Assembly: GCF_958450345.1 (NCBI RefSeq)
Contig: NC_088782.1
Coordinates: forward strand, 64,632,501-64,696,500
DNA length: 64,000 nt
Direction: 5' to 3'
Source: Calliphora vicina
Taxonomy: Eukaryota > Arthropoda > Insecta > Diptera > Calliphoridae
The notes below the pieces were generated by a model, which saw only the letters and a list, made by a program, of their open reading frames with translations, searched no databases and was not told the DNA's origin. The position numbers and the translations under genes were made by a program. Of this stretch, positions 42,690-54,639 are shown one piece after another (the first letter of the stretch is position 1; every line of letters starts with the position of its first letter).

Positions 42690-43260
42690 TTTATACCCTT
42701 CACCTAAGTTTGTTATTCCGTTTGTAATTTCGACAATATAATTTTCGGACCCTATAATATATATATATATTCTGGATCCTTATAGACTGCGGAGTCGATT
42801 AAGCCATGTCCGTCTGTCTGTTTGTTGAAATCAATTTTTTGAAGACCACAGGTACCTTCGAGATCCAAATCTTCAATAATCCTGGCAGACATGCTTTCGA
42901 GAAGTTTCCTATTTCAAATCAGCAAAATCGGTCCACAAATGGCTGAGATATGAGGAAAAAACCAGGACAACCTCGATTTTTGACCTATATCTGGATTACT
43001 AAGTCATTAAAATAGACAATATGGATATCTAATGATAGATATTTCAAAAACTTTGCAACTACGTTGGACCTACAATGCGTCAAAATCGGAAAAAGTTAAT
43101 TCGAACCTTAATTTTTTTTCACAAAAAAAAAAAATTTTTATTTTAAATTTAAAAAAAAAATTAAATTTAAAATAACAATTCGAAAAAAATTTGTTTCCAA
43201 AAAATTTAAAAAACGGCTTTGGAAAAAAAATTGTTGTTTACCTAAAAATATTTAAAATTT
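42690..43260 (+). mobile_element. Family G mini-me-like element (5' part)
   Basis: It starts TATACCCTTCACC and has a TA microsatellite (about 42757-42770). A conserved core follows, ggatccttatagactgcgg and gtcgattaagccatgtcc, running into GTCTGTCTG. This is the dipteran mini-me plan (TA tract, core, GTCY tract). It fades into A/T-rich low complexity; the expected terminal hairpin (ATTCGGCACAGCCGAAT) is absent here but present at 55045 and 59533. Confidence 0.75.
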
Positions 43261-45229
43261 GCATATTGAAGAATAATTTTATACCCAAGTGATCATTCAA
43301 AATTGAAGCCACTGAGCCATTTCAGATGCCTATGGCATCTACAATCTCTTGCGGTCTCAATCTCCGATCGGCAAACACCATATTGTGATTTTTTTCAATT
43401 GTTTCGGGTGTATAGACCTCAATTGGGCTTTCAGAACAGTAAATTACTTTTTTACCATTTAAATTGATGGTGCAGATTTTTCATAGTATTCATCAAGCTA
43501 AATCTTTATTTGAGTGATGGGTTTATTCCGCAAAATATAATGCTTAATGAGCAGACAAAATTCACTTTTTTCCAATTACGAGGTAGTCTGCTATCAATGG
43601 CGGTAAAACACAAATTAAATGACAGCTTGTTCATATTTTGAAAAGAGTCAACTGACAGATGCCTGTTGACAGGGGCAGTGTTGCACCCTCGTATAAATCT
43701 TTTATGGAATAAATTATATTTATATTGTGAATTCAATTGATGTCTTTAAAACTACAGGGTACGATTTAAATATCTGACATGGTGTGATGCATATAACGTA
43801 GACTCCATAACAAAATAAGTTCCATTTATATTCCTTATTTTTTTTTTTGGTGTTTGAAGGCAAAGCAACCAAATAGCATGTTTGCCATACAACTGTTATT
43901 AAAAATACAAAAATCCAGACTTAATAATAGACCATTCTATTCAAAAAACACACAATTCTATATACATTCTTGCATGTACTTACATGGACTATATAAAAGG
44001 TACAGTGCAACACATGATTGTGCAAATATTTTAATATGTTTTCTATTTCACTAATTTATACGTAACAGAGGGAGAGGCTTACTATAAACTAATACAGTTC
44101 AAAGTGATTAATGTTTCATTTCTTAAAACTTTAAATGAATTATCTCGAAATTTATGTTAATATCTTTAATAAAGATTCTTTATATATAAATTAGTTACTG
44201 ACAATAAAATATGTTTCTGATATTGGGGTTATATCTAGGGTAGGGTCAATTATTGATCGATCCTCACAAAATATAGTAGAAAGTTTTAGGTTCATATAAA
44301 ACTTATTTATGTCTAATTTCAAAACGATATTTCTTATTGTAACATAATTCTGAATGAATTCAAGTCATTTTCTGCAGGGTAACTACTTTACAGTATAATT
44401 TCAGAGTACTTAGAACTAATTTGTGCAAAATGGAAAATTCCAAAATAAGTGCCACCCTAATGAATATGTATGTATGTGTTACTAAAAAAATTAAAATATA
44501 AATAAAAAAGCAATAGAATAACAATGACGTTGGGTTTTAAAATAAGAATAAAACAATTTAAGGCCTGGGAATAGATTTACAATAAATAGTAAAAATATTT
44601 CTTTGGAAATTCACTATTCATTTTATTTTTCTTTCAGCAATTGAAAATGAATTACCATTTTACATGAAAACTTGTTACTTAAAGTTAAAGAACACATTTA
44701 AAAATTAACTGTGTATATTATAAATAAGAATTTATTTATTAAATTTGTATGTGCACTGTTGAATCATATAGAAAAATATTTATAAAAAATTTTGATAAGA
44801 GAAGTAGTGTATCAAACTTGGTACACTTTCAATCGGAGACCAATGATGGAATGGAATAATGGAATTCTTTCGATTCTTTATGATCCTAATCATCAAGAAC
44901 TAACCTTTCATAAGTACCCTATTATCAATAATTAAGCCACTTTATTCCACTGATGAAGCAAAAGATGTATATGTTCTTATAGCCACCGATATCTACTAAT
45001 CTATCGTAGAATTGTACAAACCACTTATGTGGTATTGCATTCCTGGGCTCTAACTGGGCAATAACTCCTAATTTTCCAAGTCTATTAACAGTAGAGTACC
45101 TGCCATCTGAACCGCAAGTAACTTGAGATTTTGCTGTATAGTCTGCTCATCCAGGATTGGTTAGTCCTGAGCAGAATTTCCTCCAATAAAACCATGTGGT
45201 AGTATCTTTGGATTCACCAATTCCGGTTG
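43261..45229. other. AT-rich sequence, no gene recognised
   Basis: About 2 kb without a gene. The segment 45000-45230 has more balanced composition and may be a retroelement fragment, but no motif is convincing. Confidence 0.4.
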
Positions 45230-46335
45230 GGGATAAGACGTGCCGCAAGCCCTCTGAAGTTTTGAAATGCATTTACAAGGGGAAAAATGCATTTTTCTTA
45301 GTTTTTGTAAAAATGTTGCCATTAAAAAAATACTTTTGCAATTTAATTTAAAAGAATCGAAATGTGTACGTAACTGTCGTTTTAATGAGACATAAAAAAC
45401 AGAAATTGGTCAAAAAATTTTAAAGTTATTAATAATTCGCCAGGCCATTATCGTGTCTCAGGCAACTAGAACAAGAAAGGTAGGAACAAAATTAACATAT
45501 TTTGATAAATATTAAAATAAAAGCTCATTTTTACTTAAAATATGTCCATATTTACTTGTATATGAGTTTTTGACTTCGTAGGATACCGTTAACCTATTCT
45601 TAGGTATGAACAAAAAAATTAAATTTTTTTAACGGCAGTTTCAAAACTCCATTTTCAAATTTTTAAAAATTTTGTTAAACAAATTACAGAATTTTTTGAT
45701 CATCTCATTGGGATTTATTGAGAACATAATAGGGAATACAAATGTGAAAAAATTATGAAAATATCTTTTATAGTTTTTCCGTACCTGCGATTTAAATTTT
45801 GAAATTTTCGAGAAAAACCAATTATTTGGAAATTTTTTGGCGAATGAGCTCTATTTCCCTACTCTTATGAATTTTAAGCAAAACTTATTCAGAATATTAT
45901 AGTCCAGATAATTCTAGATATACTCTGAAACTTTTACTAAAATCGGAGAACGTTAATTTTTCAATATTTGGAATTTCTCTTGGAAAGATTTCGAAATGTT
46001 CGAAATGTTGTATATTTTTGGGCCGATTTTGATGAAATTTAACAAGAATATAACACAAAGCCTAGTATTTACAAAAGCAGCAGAAAAATTAAAATTAACC
46101 CTATATAGCACTTGGGGTTAAAATGACCCCAAACTTCTAAAACCATAAAAAAAATTATGATTTTAAAAGTTTGGAGTCATTTTAACCACAAGTGCCATTA
46201 AGCGTTAATTTCCATTCTTGTGCTGTTATTATAAACCCTAGAGTTTATGTTATATTTTTCTTAAGTTTCATCAAAATCGGCCCAAAAGTATATAATATTT
46301 CGCTATCTCTCCATGAAAAATTCCAAATATTGCTC
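45230..46335 (+). repeat. Family E interspersed repeat, copy 2, with palindromic end
   Basis: This matches 25826-26790. Its distal part, 45960-46335, is an imperfect palindrome centred near 46149: gggccgattttgatgaaa at about 46020 is mirrored by tttcatcaaaatcggccc near 46268. The copy at 25826 is not palindromic here, so the inverted half was added in this copy or lineage. The 68- and 88-codon frames at 46192-46579 are chance frames. Confidence 0.75.
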
Positions 46336-46883
46336 ATTGTCATCAATGGTAAAAGAGTGGTTCTCGCTGTTCTTTCATGTAATGCTTCATTTTATTAATC
46401 CTCAACTGTCTAAGCCTTTTGGTTGGCAACACAAATGGCGGCACATTAAGTTGTTGGTGAATTTTGGAACACCCTTACTAATCATGGTGAAAGGTGTACC
46501 ATTCTCCTGGACGTACCATTCTCCTGGACGCAATTCATTACATAGCAATTCATTAATACGAGTATCCATAAAAGGATAAGGTTAGGTTAAACAGGCTGGC
46601 TTAGGTAGTAGTGACATACTTGAGTTAATATGATACCTTGAAAGAAAGAGTTGAGGTCAAGAGTAGGAACAAATCAGTATCAGCTTTAACCGTATTCCTT
46701 ACCCAAGCCATTCAGTTACTCTAACGAATGCATATATCCTTCTTATATTCAACTTTTGACAGGTTCGTCAGATCGTTCATCGCTAAAATAATCTAGGAAC
46801 GGATAGAGTCGATGCACATAGATCCAAATTAGTTGTTTATAAACACCCCTTATAGATTTCGCAACAGCCTGGCTCACATAGTT
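46336..46883. other. unclassified, possibly retroelement relic
   Basis: More balanced base composition than the surroundings, without a recognisable frame. A 17-bp direct repeat (accattctcctggacgt and accattctcctggacgc) lies at about 46499-46532. Confidence 0.35.
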
Positions 46884-47507
46884 GGGGGTAGTGCACTAAA
46901 TGTTGATTGAAATCAGCATTGCACTATCACTCACTAAAATTGCCAAAAATTTAGTTTGCACTATTTTTTATCAGCTTTAGTTATAATGCTTATTTCATAA
47001 CTAGCACTAAAAAAAATAGTGATAGTGATCATTTTTTAACGAAGATTTAGTGCAAAAATCTGCACTATAATTAATTAGTGCAAAATTTTAACCTGCAATC
47101 AAAAAAAGCTAAATTTTCAAAAATGAGTAGTCATGAAATTGTTGAATTTGGATTCAATTTCAAAAATAGAAATTTTAAATATTTTTTGTTATTTTTAATG
47201 AAGTATTAGTCTTAAGTTTTAAATTAGTGCACAGAAATAAACTTAAACCATTTTGAACTTAAAAATTTAGTGCACAATTTGAAGTTGCACTCAAATTAGT
47301 GCAAAAAAAAGTTGCAATAAACTGATGATTGCATTTTTTTAAATCAACTAATTTAATTTTGAGTGCAAAATTTTTTAACTCACTATCACTAATGTTTAGT
47401 GAGGCTGCTAATTTTCAACTCATCACTAAATATGAACAAAATGATTGCACTAATTTTGCACTATCACTAGGTATTAGTGCAAACTGCAAAATTAGTGCAC
47501 TACCCCC
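46884..47507. mobile_element. foldback element with GGGGGTAGTGCACTAA ends and reiterated TTAGTGCA words
   Basis: The 16-bp ends GGGGGTAGTGCACTAA and TTAGTGCACTACCCCC are perfect inverse repeats. The 624-bp interior has about 15 copies of TTAGTGCA, TGCACTAA or close variants in both orientations, plus tatcactcactaa/agtgatagtga words. No transposase. The 116-codon frame at 47329-47679 is repeat translation. A target duplication could not be fixed. Confidence 0.8.
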
Positions 47508-48290
47508 ATCTATGCTGGCTCAGTATAAATTCGAACATCAACCCCGTGTATCCGATAAAACCTTAACCAATTTACATTGGTCCGGAAGTCTAAAAGATTT
47601 TATCCATATTGGTGAAACATATAAGCCACCGACAATACCTTTCAACTCATTTGAAACATCAGCGAAGATCGCAAATTGACTTTCGTCATGAGAATAGCCA
47701 ATATATGGAAAATTCTACGTCGAAGAAAGTTTTGGTAGTGAAGCATTGGATATAATGAAATACTTAAGAGCAACTCCCTTTGCTTCTATAATCCTAAGTG
47801 TAGAAGTTCGATTTTCTAAAACGATTTACGATGGGTGACTTTGAAAGAGCATCATACATCATTATTGCCCGTAGAAGTCTTACCCCATTTGGGGATAAAG
47901 AATCAGCCATCGCATAAAAAGGGTTGCATTATGCCTCAAATCCACCGTTATAATTCCGTTAGGTCCCGACGATTTAACCCGGTCAAAACTATAGAAGACC
48001 CACTGTATTCTATCCCTACAAAGAAGTACAGTGGTTTCAGTTGTGTCATAACAAAACTGATCGTCATACCCCTCCGCCAGGGATATACAGGCAGAAAAGT
48101 GGGTATACATAACAATATGTATGGTATCATGTCCACCATTGACCAACTGTATAAAACTCGAGGCAAGAGGGGTCGTGATAGAATTTTACTTAAACGACTA
48201 GTCTTAGTGGATTTCTTCTTACTGCTATACAAAGATATCCAAGATATCTTTTTTTCACCACCTGGATCCGCGCCTGGTTAACCTAGTGTT
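47508..48290 (-). pseudogene. LINE reverse-transcriptase N-terminal region relic
   Basis: On the minus strand the segment near 47900-48000 reads FDRVKSSGPNGIITVDL, matching the start of the RT domain of RNase-H-bearing LINEs (family usual PYKSPGPDGI.PA). Flanking sequence has balanced composition consistent with old coding DNA. Several overlapping frames (47835-48281, both strands) are byproducts. Probably the same lineage as the 27483-30540 relic. Confidence 0.55.
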
Positions 48291-48649
48291 ATTACAATCT
48301 CATCGTAATTATAGAGGTAAAGATATCACAACCACTTCTTGAACCCATTCTATGGAACACTACTTTGATTCTAAAATACTTCTATAGAGATTTTTAGGAT
48401 TAATTCTAAATTTATTTCGAATTTTTTAAAGTTTTTTGTGATTTTGATCTTGAAGATGATGTTTTTTTGATTTTATATGTTCACAATTTTGTTCTTTATT
48501 ACAAGGGCTACAACTTTGCCTCAGTGAGTATATCAAAATTCCGAACTGTTTGCAAGATATGTGAAAATGATCACTTTTTTGCAAAAATTACACCGATGAA
48601 AAATTAAAAAAAAAATGCATGTCTTTGGGCATTTTTTGGTATTTTATCA
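48291..48649. other. unclassified sequence
   Basis: AT-rich; nothing recognised. Confidence 0.4.
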
Positions 48650-49450
48650 CTACCAAATACAGATCATTACTATAGCGCCATGTATATTTGGTTTTGGTGT
48701 CGATTTGGTTGGTTGGCCGGGATGCACGTACAATCTCTTACGTTTCCTGTGCAAAACGATTTTCTTTTATAGCGTTCAAACATCATTTCGGACATTCAAA
48801 ATCTCCCTTCAAGGTCTCTGGGCTTCAATTCGTTTTTTTTTTCGTTTATTTATCAAAAAAATTATTAACTTAAACTGCAAATAAACAAACAGTTAATAAA
48901 ATACATTTTTTGCAAATATAGTCCCAAAATCGGGCACTCAGATGCGTTTAATATTTACATATTTACAATATTTTTTAAATAGTTTTGTATAATATTTTAC
49001 TTATAAGTATTGTTAGGTTTAAATAATTATTATATAATGTGAAGCAAAAGTTTTTTCAAAATCTTCACCAAATTATAATTGTAAGGTTATTAATAGTCAA
49101 TAAGTAAAAGAGAACAATTCGTATGGTACCCAATTTACCTGCTTTTGGATGAATCCTGCTGCTCCCAAACGTTTTGAAATTGCTGCTTCAGTAGTTCCCA
49201 ATGATTTTGCAAGCTCTTTTTAAGTTTGACAACAATCTTCATGGAATAATGCCCTCACTTCTTTGTCTTCCAACTTATTTAGCTGTCCTGGGCGATATTT
49301 GTCTTCCATGTCAAAATCTTCACTTCTGAACCGCACAAACCAAATTGAAGCGAGAATTTAATGTTCTAAAAATGACAGGGTGTCAAATTTTTTCCAAAAT
49401 TACCGTAAATGCTTTCGATTCTGGGAACCCTTTTTCGTAAATTAATGTAT
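48650..49450 (-). pseudogene. mariner transposase relic with nested retroposon
   Basis: A minus-strand copy of the mariner lineage. 48655-48825 corresponds to the region before and around the first catalytic block (compare 16960-17155). 49122-49340 corresponds to the N-terminal helix-turn-helix half (aatcctgctgctcccaaacg, gaagacaaatatcgcccagg on the complementary strand). Frameshifted. The two parts are separated by a 282-bp insertion. Confidence 0.8.
48833..49114 (-). mobile_element. short retroposon with 7-bp target duplication
   Basis: CAATTCG occurs at 48826-48832 and 49115-49121, flanking a 282-bp AT-rich insert. The insert starts with a T-run, which is a poly(A) tail on the minus strand. 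This is the pattern of a 5'-truncated LINE or SINE inserted by target-primed reverse transcription. No coding sequence remains. Confidence 0.7.
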
Positions 49451-49796
49451 ACTTATCTTAAATCCTGAAATGCTTTTATAACAATACTTAAGTTATTTTA
49501 AATATTTCTTAATAACTACTGCTTGCAAGTGCAAGTGTGTGAATTTGCGTGAACTGTATCCTTATGCTGTTGACATGTGAGCTTCATTTATTACACACAT
49601 GCCAACAAGCATATTAAATATATAAAATAAAATAGACATAATTATGACTACATGCAGAAATACCAACATATCAAAGTACTCCTTGCAGTGAATGAGTCTA
49701 TAATAAATATAACCTTAATAAACATATAAGCCCTTTATAACCCAGCTAATCACAAAGATCAAAAAGTGTTCATGGTTTTTATCAATTGACTATTTA
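49451..49796. other. unclassified sequence
   Basis: AT-rich; nothing recognised. Confidence 0.4.
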
Positions 49797-51478
49797 GAAT
49801 TATAGAGTAACTTCGGGTAATGTGGACTACCGTTTTGTTTTTTCTAAATTTTGGCCTCAATATATATGGATATTAAAAAAGTTGTGAAGCAATAAATTAG
49901 CTAATGTATTCTGTAATTGTTTTTGCAGTTGAAAATTTTTTCCGTCAAAGGATAAAAAATTTATGTGAAAATATTGTAAGGAACCCAAAAACCAGCATTA
50001 TAAAAATTGGAGGGTAATATAGACCACTATATGAGGGTAATGTGGACTAGTATTTAATAAATAAAATTCATGAACCAGCTAATCATGAATGATTAAAATA
50101 TTTAATTTCAATATATTTTTATTAATAGACGCTTGCTTACAAAGTACATAGTTATTGCCGGGTAATATGGACCAGTACACAATGGGGCAGAATCGAAATT
50201 TTTTGGAAATAATTCTGGCATTTCTAAACGGCTGGTCCGATCGGGATAAAATTTGAGTTGGGTGTAGCCAAGGAGTATTCGAGTTTAAGTTATTAAAATG
50301 AGCCCTACAAATAATCCAGGGGCGGCGCTATGGGGGCTCAAAGTAGGGTACCTTCGACATGTAAAATTTTTAAACACGTGCCATGTTTTTGTTTCCCATC
50401 CGATTTCAAAGAATTTTATATTTTTGGAAAGCGCTCGGCTTGAAAAAATATAATATGTAATAAAATCTTTATTTATTAACGAAACTCAATGAAATTTTCA
50501 GCGTTTTTTAAGTTTATCATTCTAAATAACAAGGTGTAAAAAAATTTGTCAAAAGATCAAAGGGAATCCAGAAATTCCTAAAAATTGGAGCGAAAATCCC
50601 AAAAATGGTATTTTTTACAATTTTGCCTGTAGGGTCCACATTTCCTTCGGGGCTGGGAAAATACTTTGGCGATAAATAGGGAACACATCAAGGTTTCTAA
50701 AGCTGCTTTCCGTTTTCTGATCCCAGCTTTGGGATTTTAGAACATGTGTCCCAAAGTAGAAATTTTGATAAAAAATAGGTCAAATTACGAAGGACGTAGG
50801 GGCGACATATTAAAAAAATTAGAAATTTTTTTTATACCAAAATGTTCTCCGTAAAGATACCTTACAGAAAAACATAAAATTGTTGTATGTTCTTAAAGAA
50901 AGTTTTTTTTTAATAAAAAAAGAGTTACGTCACCGTTTCGCCCAAAAAACAGCAAAAATCTACTATTTTTTTAATATTTAAATTGAAAATCGTTTATTTT
51001 TGGATCCATAATAGATATTGACTTGAAATCTTTTGCATATTATTGGTAAAGCAGACCAAGGTATGGCAAAATTTTAAAATTTCAATTTTGAAATGCCTAT
51101 AACTAGGAAATTATAAGAGATAAATAGTACACGCAAGCATGTTTTTTCAAGATCTAGCCGAGCGCTTTCTAAAAATATAAAATTCTTTGAAATCGGATGG
51201 GAAACAAAAAAATGGCACGTGTTTAAAAATTTTACATGTCGAAGGTACCCTACTTTGAGCCCCCCTACAGCGCCGCCCCTGGATTATTTGTAGGGCCCAT
51301 TGTAATAACTTAAACTCGGATACTCCTTGGCTACACCCAATTCAAATTTTATCCCGATCGGACCAGCCGTTTAGAAATGCCAGATTTATTTCCAAAAAAT
51401 TTCGATTCTGCCCCACTGTGCAGTAGTACATAATCAAGTAATTTAAGTGGTCCACATTACACGAACTTGGGTTATAGT
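49797..51478. mobile_element. element with reiterated GGTAATGTGGAC words, split by family C
   Basis: The left part starts near TAACTTCGGGTAATGTGGAC and the right part ends near GTCCACATTACACGAACTT, imperfect inverse repeats of each other. The word GGTAATRTGGAC (or GGTAATATAGAC) recurs near 49815, 50017, 50037 and 50162, and inverted near 51452. No transposase. The family C copy at 50178-51420 interrupts it. Confidence 0.55.
50178..51420 (+). mobile_element. Family C element, copy 2 (complete, with 5-bp target duplication)
   Basis: Ends are CACAATGGGGCAGAATCG and the inverse CGATTCTGCCCCACTGTG. CAGTA lies immediately outside both ends (50173-50177 and 51421-51425). The 1243-bp body has long imperfect inverted arms, each including the ggggcggcgctatgggggc-like segment, and no transposase. 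Transib-like by ends and target length. Confidence 0.92.
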
Positions 51479-52018
51479 GGTAAAAAATTATTTTTACCTA
51501 ATAATCTAAATCTGCTTAAATTCTTTCCAAATATATGCAAAACTACGTGTCCACTTTAACTATATAAAACCAAGTAACTGTACCAAATTTTGTTATTAAC
51601 TTGAGCCGAAACAAATGTTGAGCACGCGCATTAATTTCAATACAAGAATAAATAGCCAACATATCAATTACTCATGAAAGCAAATGTGCAATTGCCGTTT
51701 CAAACAAATTGTAAAATTTACAACAAATCAGTTTTATCATACCTTCAATAGTTTCTGAAAAAGACACTGAAAATTTCAATGCGATATGTTAAATCTTAAG
51801 CAGTCTATTTTATATAACAAGTGCATATTTAAAGTTTCTCCAAAAATAACATTTAAAGCAAATTTTTCGGACCATTCAAATTACCATTCCCAAAGCATGA
51901 TATTGCAATGATTTCTAGTGTCACAGTATTATACACATAATGACATTAACGATAACAAACACAAATATTCCTGGGCAAACCGAGGTGCCCTACTTGAGTG
52001 AAGTAAGCCACTTGAAAG
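51479..52018. other. AT-rich sequence without recognisable gene
   Basis: Nothing recognised. Confidence 0.45.
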
Positions 52019-52032
52019 ACTATATAATTATT

Positions 52033-52387
52033 TTTTTTATTTTTTGTTTATTTAATAGATAATAATAAAATGATTACAAAAAATTAATCATAAAGAATAA
52101 TAATTATCTATATGTGGCTTAACTTATTAGTTGTTAGCCAGATTGGCAAATACGAAATTAAGTTTAAATTTAAGATATAATAAGGGAGATTTGTACATAA
52201 AACTGTTTAATATTATTCAAATTCAGTAATTAACAGTTTTCTATATCTTAAACAAGACTCTAAATAGTTAACAAGATTATTAAAAGAAAATGAGTTTCCG
52301 TTAAGAATATTTATAATCTCAGATAAATTAAGTTGGCTTTTATTGAAATATTTTATTCTAAATCCGTTGAAGATAGGACAGCACATT
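52033..52387 (-). mobile_element. 5'-truncated LINE copy with 14-bp target duplication
   Basis: ACTATATAATTATT occurs at 52019-52032 and 52388-52401. The insert begins with a T-run (a minus-strand poly(A) tail). On the minus strand it encodes the last roughly 55 residues of a LINE ORF2-like protein without a stop: FNGFRIKYFNKSQLNLSEII, then NNLVNYLESC..YRKLLI, then a stop and a 3' untranslated region. The intact tail frame suggests a fairly young insertion from a family whose full copy is not in this window. Confidence 0.8.
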
Positions 52388-52401
52388 ACTATATAATTAT
52401 T

Positions 52402-53029
52402 ATTTTATGTCTAAATACTATGTGAAATTTAATTTTTTTAAATCATTATTAGGGGCTCAGGTGTAATAGCACTACATCATATTAACAAGTACATACTTGA
52501 AAAATGTCTCCATACAGTTTTTATTCTGTTTTATTTTGACTTGACTTGTATAAATTAAATCTGTATCAAAAAATTAAAAATAATGGAAAAAACTAAAAAT
52601 ATGCTACAAAAATGTATCCTTTGTCATTGAATTTCTTGCACAACACATGTTGTGAAGTTAAGGACACAATATATTAAATGCACACACACATATGCCTACA
52701 TACATACACAAACTCAAACATATACATACATTCCTGTCAAGTATGTTTTGGCGGTCATTAAGACAAAAAAATGCTTTTGGCTGGGCCATATACATATGTA
52801 TATTAGGGTGGCTCTTATGTGGGACACATTTTATTTTCGGTGCTCCCAAGGTTCACTGTCATCTAAAAACCTAATGCTGAAAACTTTAGCAAAATTGGAT
52901 ACATTTTAGAGTTCATACATTTTATTTGAATTTTTGAGTTTTAATAAGCAGCAATACTTACATATTTTCATAATTTAAAAATTAAATGTTATAAAAAAGC
53001 CTATACAATTTTGGAAACTCCATCAAATA
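52402..53029. other. AT-rich sequence with CA/TA microsatellite and TTAGGGTGG repeat end
   Basis: A CACACACATATG-type microsatellite lies at about 52680-52735. At 52803 the word TTAGGGTGGCTC starts what looks like another dispersed repeat, but its other end is not seen. Overlapping 60-85 codon frames here are not genes. Confidence 0.45.
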
Positions 53030-54385
53030 TATGGGGGATTTCATGTCAAGTGAAGCAACTTTTGAAATCGAAGTCTTTCGATCGGGATGAACCCCGATCT
53101 ATTAGATAGTAATTCAGACACAATTTTTCAACAAGATCGGTGGAGAACTTTCTGAGTTAGAGGGGTTAAAAATTTGACATTTTGGCGAAGCAGGTGTTTT
53201 TTCTCATCCATGTAACTTATTACCTATTCTTCTTAGCAAAATGTATATAGATAGCTATTTCTTCAATCTTTCGAAAAAAAATTGAAATTTTTTTTCCGAA
53301 ATCAAAAACTTTTTTGAATTTTTTTTTTTAAATGGGCCCTGTTTTGCTCAAAAAAAGCTTAGATATTTTCTTTGAAGACCTATTTTGTCTCGTAGTGGGA
53401 TGCGAGTTCGATATCTATAAAAATAAATGTTTTGTAACTCAAAACATGCAAAAGAGATCAAAAAGCTCTTAAAGGAATAGACTTTTAAGCAAAAAAAAAT
53501 TTTAAAAAGGGCCACTTTTGGAAAAAAATTCGATATTGCCAAAAAAAAAATCAAAAATTGTATATCTTGAGTTACAAAACATTTATTTTGCTATATATCC
53601 TACTCGCATTCCACTAAGCTGCCAAATAGGTCTTATAGGAATAGAACAAAGCTTTCATATAAGCAAAAAAAAAAATTAAAAAAAGCGCAAATTTTGGAAA
53701 AAAGTTAGATTTTGCAAAAAAAAAAGTCAAAAATTGCATGTTTTGTGTTACAAAATATTTATTTTTATATATATCGAACTCGCATCGCACTACTAGACCA
53801 AATAGGTATTCAAGGAAAATATCTAAGCTTTTTATTAAGCACAAAAAAAAACAAATTAAAAAAAGTGTCCTTTTTGTAAAAAAAAATCAACAAAGTTTTT
53901 GATTTTGCAAAAAAAAATCCAAAATTGCATGTTTTGAGTTACAAAACATGTATATTTATAGATATCGAACTCGCATCCCATAGGTCTTAAAGGAAAATAT
54001 CTAAGCTTTAATTTAAGAGAAAAAAACAAAAAAGGGCCCTTTTAAAAAAAAAGTCAAAAAAGTTTTTGATTTCGGAAAAAAAAAATTTTTTATTTTTTTT
54101 TTAATATTTTTTTTCCAAAGATTGCAGATATAGCTATCAAAACTGTTTGGAACACATTTTGCTAAGAACAATAGGTAATAAGTTAAGGATGGGAAAAATC
54201 ATATATTTGGCCAAAATGTCAAATTTTGACCCCCTATCAGAGAGTTCTTGACTGATCTTATTCAAAAATTGTGTCTGAATTACTATCCAATAGGTCTAAC
54301 CTCGGTGTAAATTTCATCCCGATCGGAAAAAATCGATTTTAAAAGTTGGTTGGTTCACTTAACTTGAAATTCCCCAAATTAGAGT
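53030..54385. mobile_element. Family H foldback element with triple internal repeat
   Basis: The left arm (53033-53360, from GGGGGATTTCATGTCAAG) and right arm (about 54100-54380, to CTTGAAATTCCCC) are inverse copies sharing tcgatcgggatgaa, attcagacacaattttt and ttattacctattcttctta-like segments. The loop holds three direct repeats of about 180-190 bp. No coding capacity. Confidence 0.8.
53516..54010 (+). repeat. three tandem ~180-190-bp repeats
   Basis: Each unit has an A-rich part with aagtcaaaaattgcat, then gttacaaaacatttattt, then tatatcgaactcgcatcgcac, then aggaaaatatctaagctt. Unit landmarks (gttacaaaa) fall at about 53570, 53747 and 53938. A fourth, inverted unit lies at 53350-53450. 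The segment at 8950-9060 carries a related fragment. Confidence 0.75.
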
Positions 54386-54639
54386 GAAAATCAGTATGGA
54401 AAATAATTGTTGTTCGAATTTTTAAGTGTGCTGACAATTTTAGCCAAATCGGTCAACGATTTCGGGACGCGCATAGAGGTCAAAGGTCAGATTTATGCAA
54501 AATTTTACTATTTATATGAAATAAATTTGTGAAATTCCTTAACATTCTGCATTAATTTACAAAAATACGTAGATTTATTTATATTAATGAAAATGACAGT
54601 AAAAAAATCTTTTTTCAGTTTTTGTAAAAATTTTGCTAT

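Noticed and set aside
44236..44456. Element bounded by tagggtagggt and gccacccta
   Set aside because: The two ends match over only a few bases and no target duplication is visible.
46099..46206. TTAA-flanked unit resembling a piggyBac MITE
   Set aside because: The inverted symmetry extends about 140 bp further on each side, and the other family E copy shares only one end, so the TTAA words are incidental.
47329..47679. 116-codon open frame
   Set aside because: It runs from the foldback element with TTAGTGCA words into flanking relic sequence; no domain.
53516..54010. Evenly spaced direct repeats as a CRISPR-like array
   Set aside because: Units are about 180-190 bp with no unique spacers, inside a eukaryotic foldback element.
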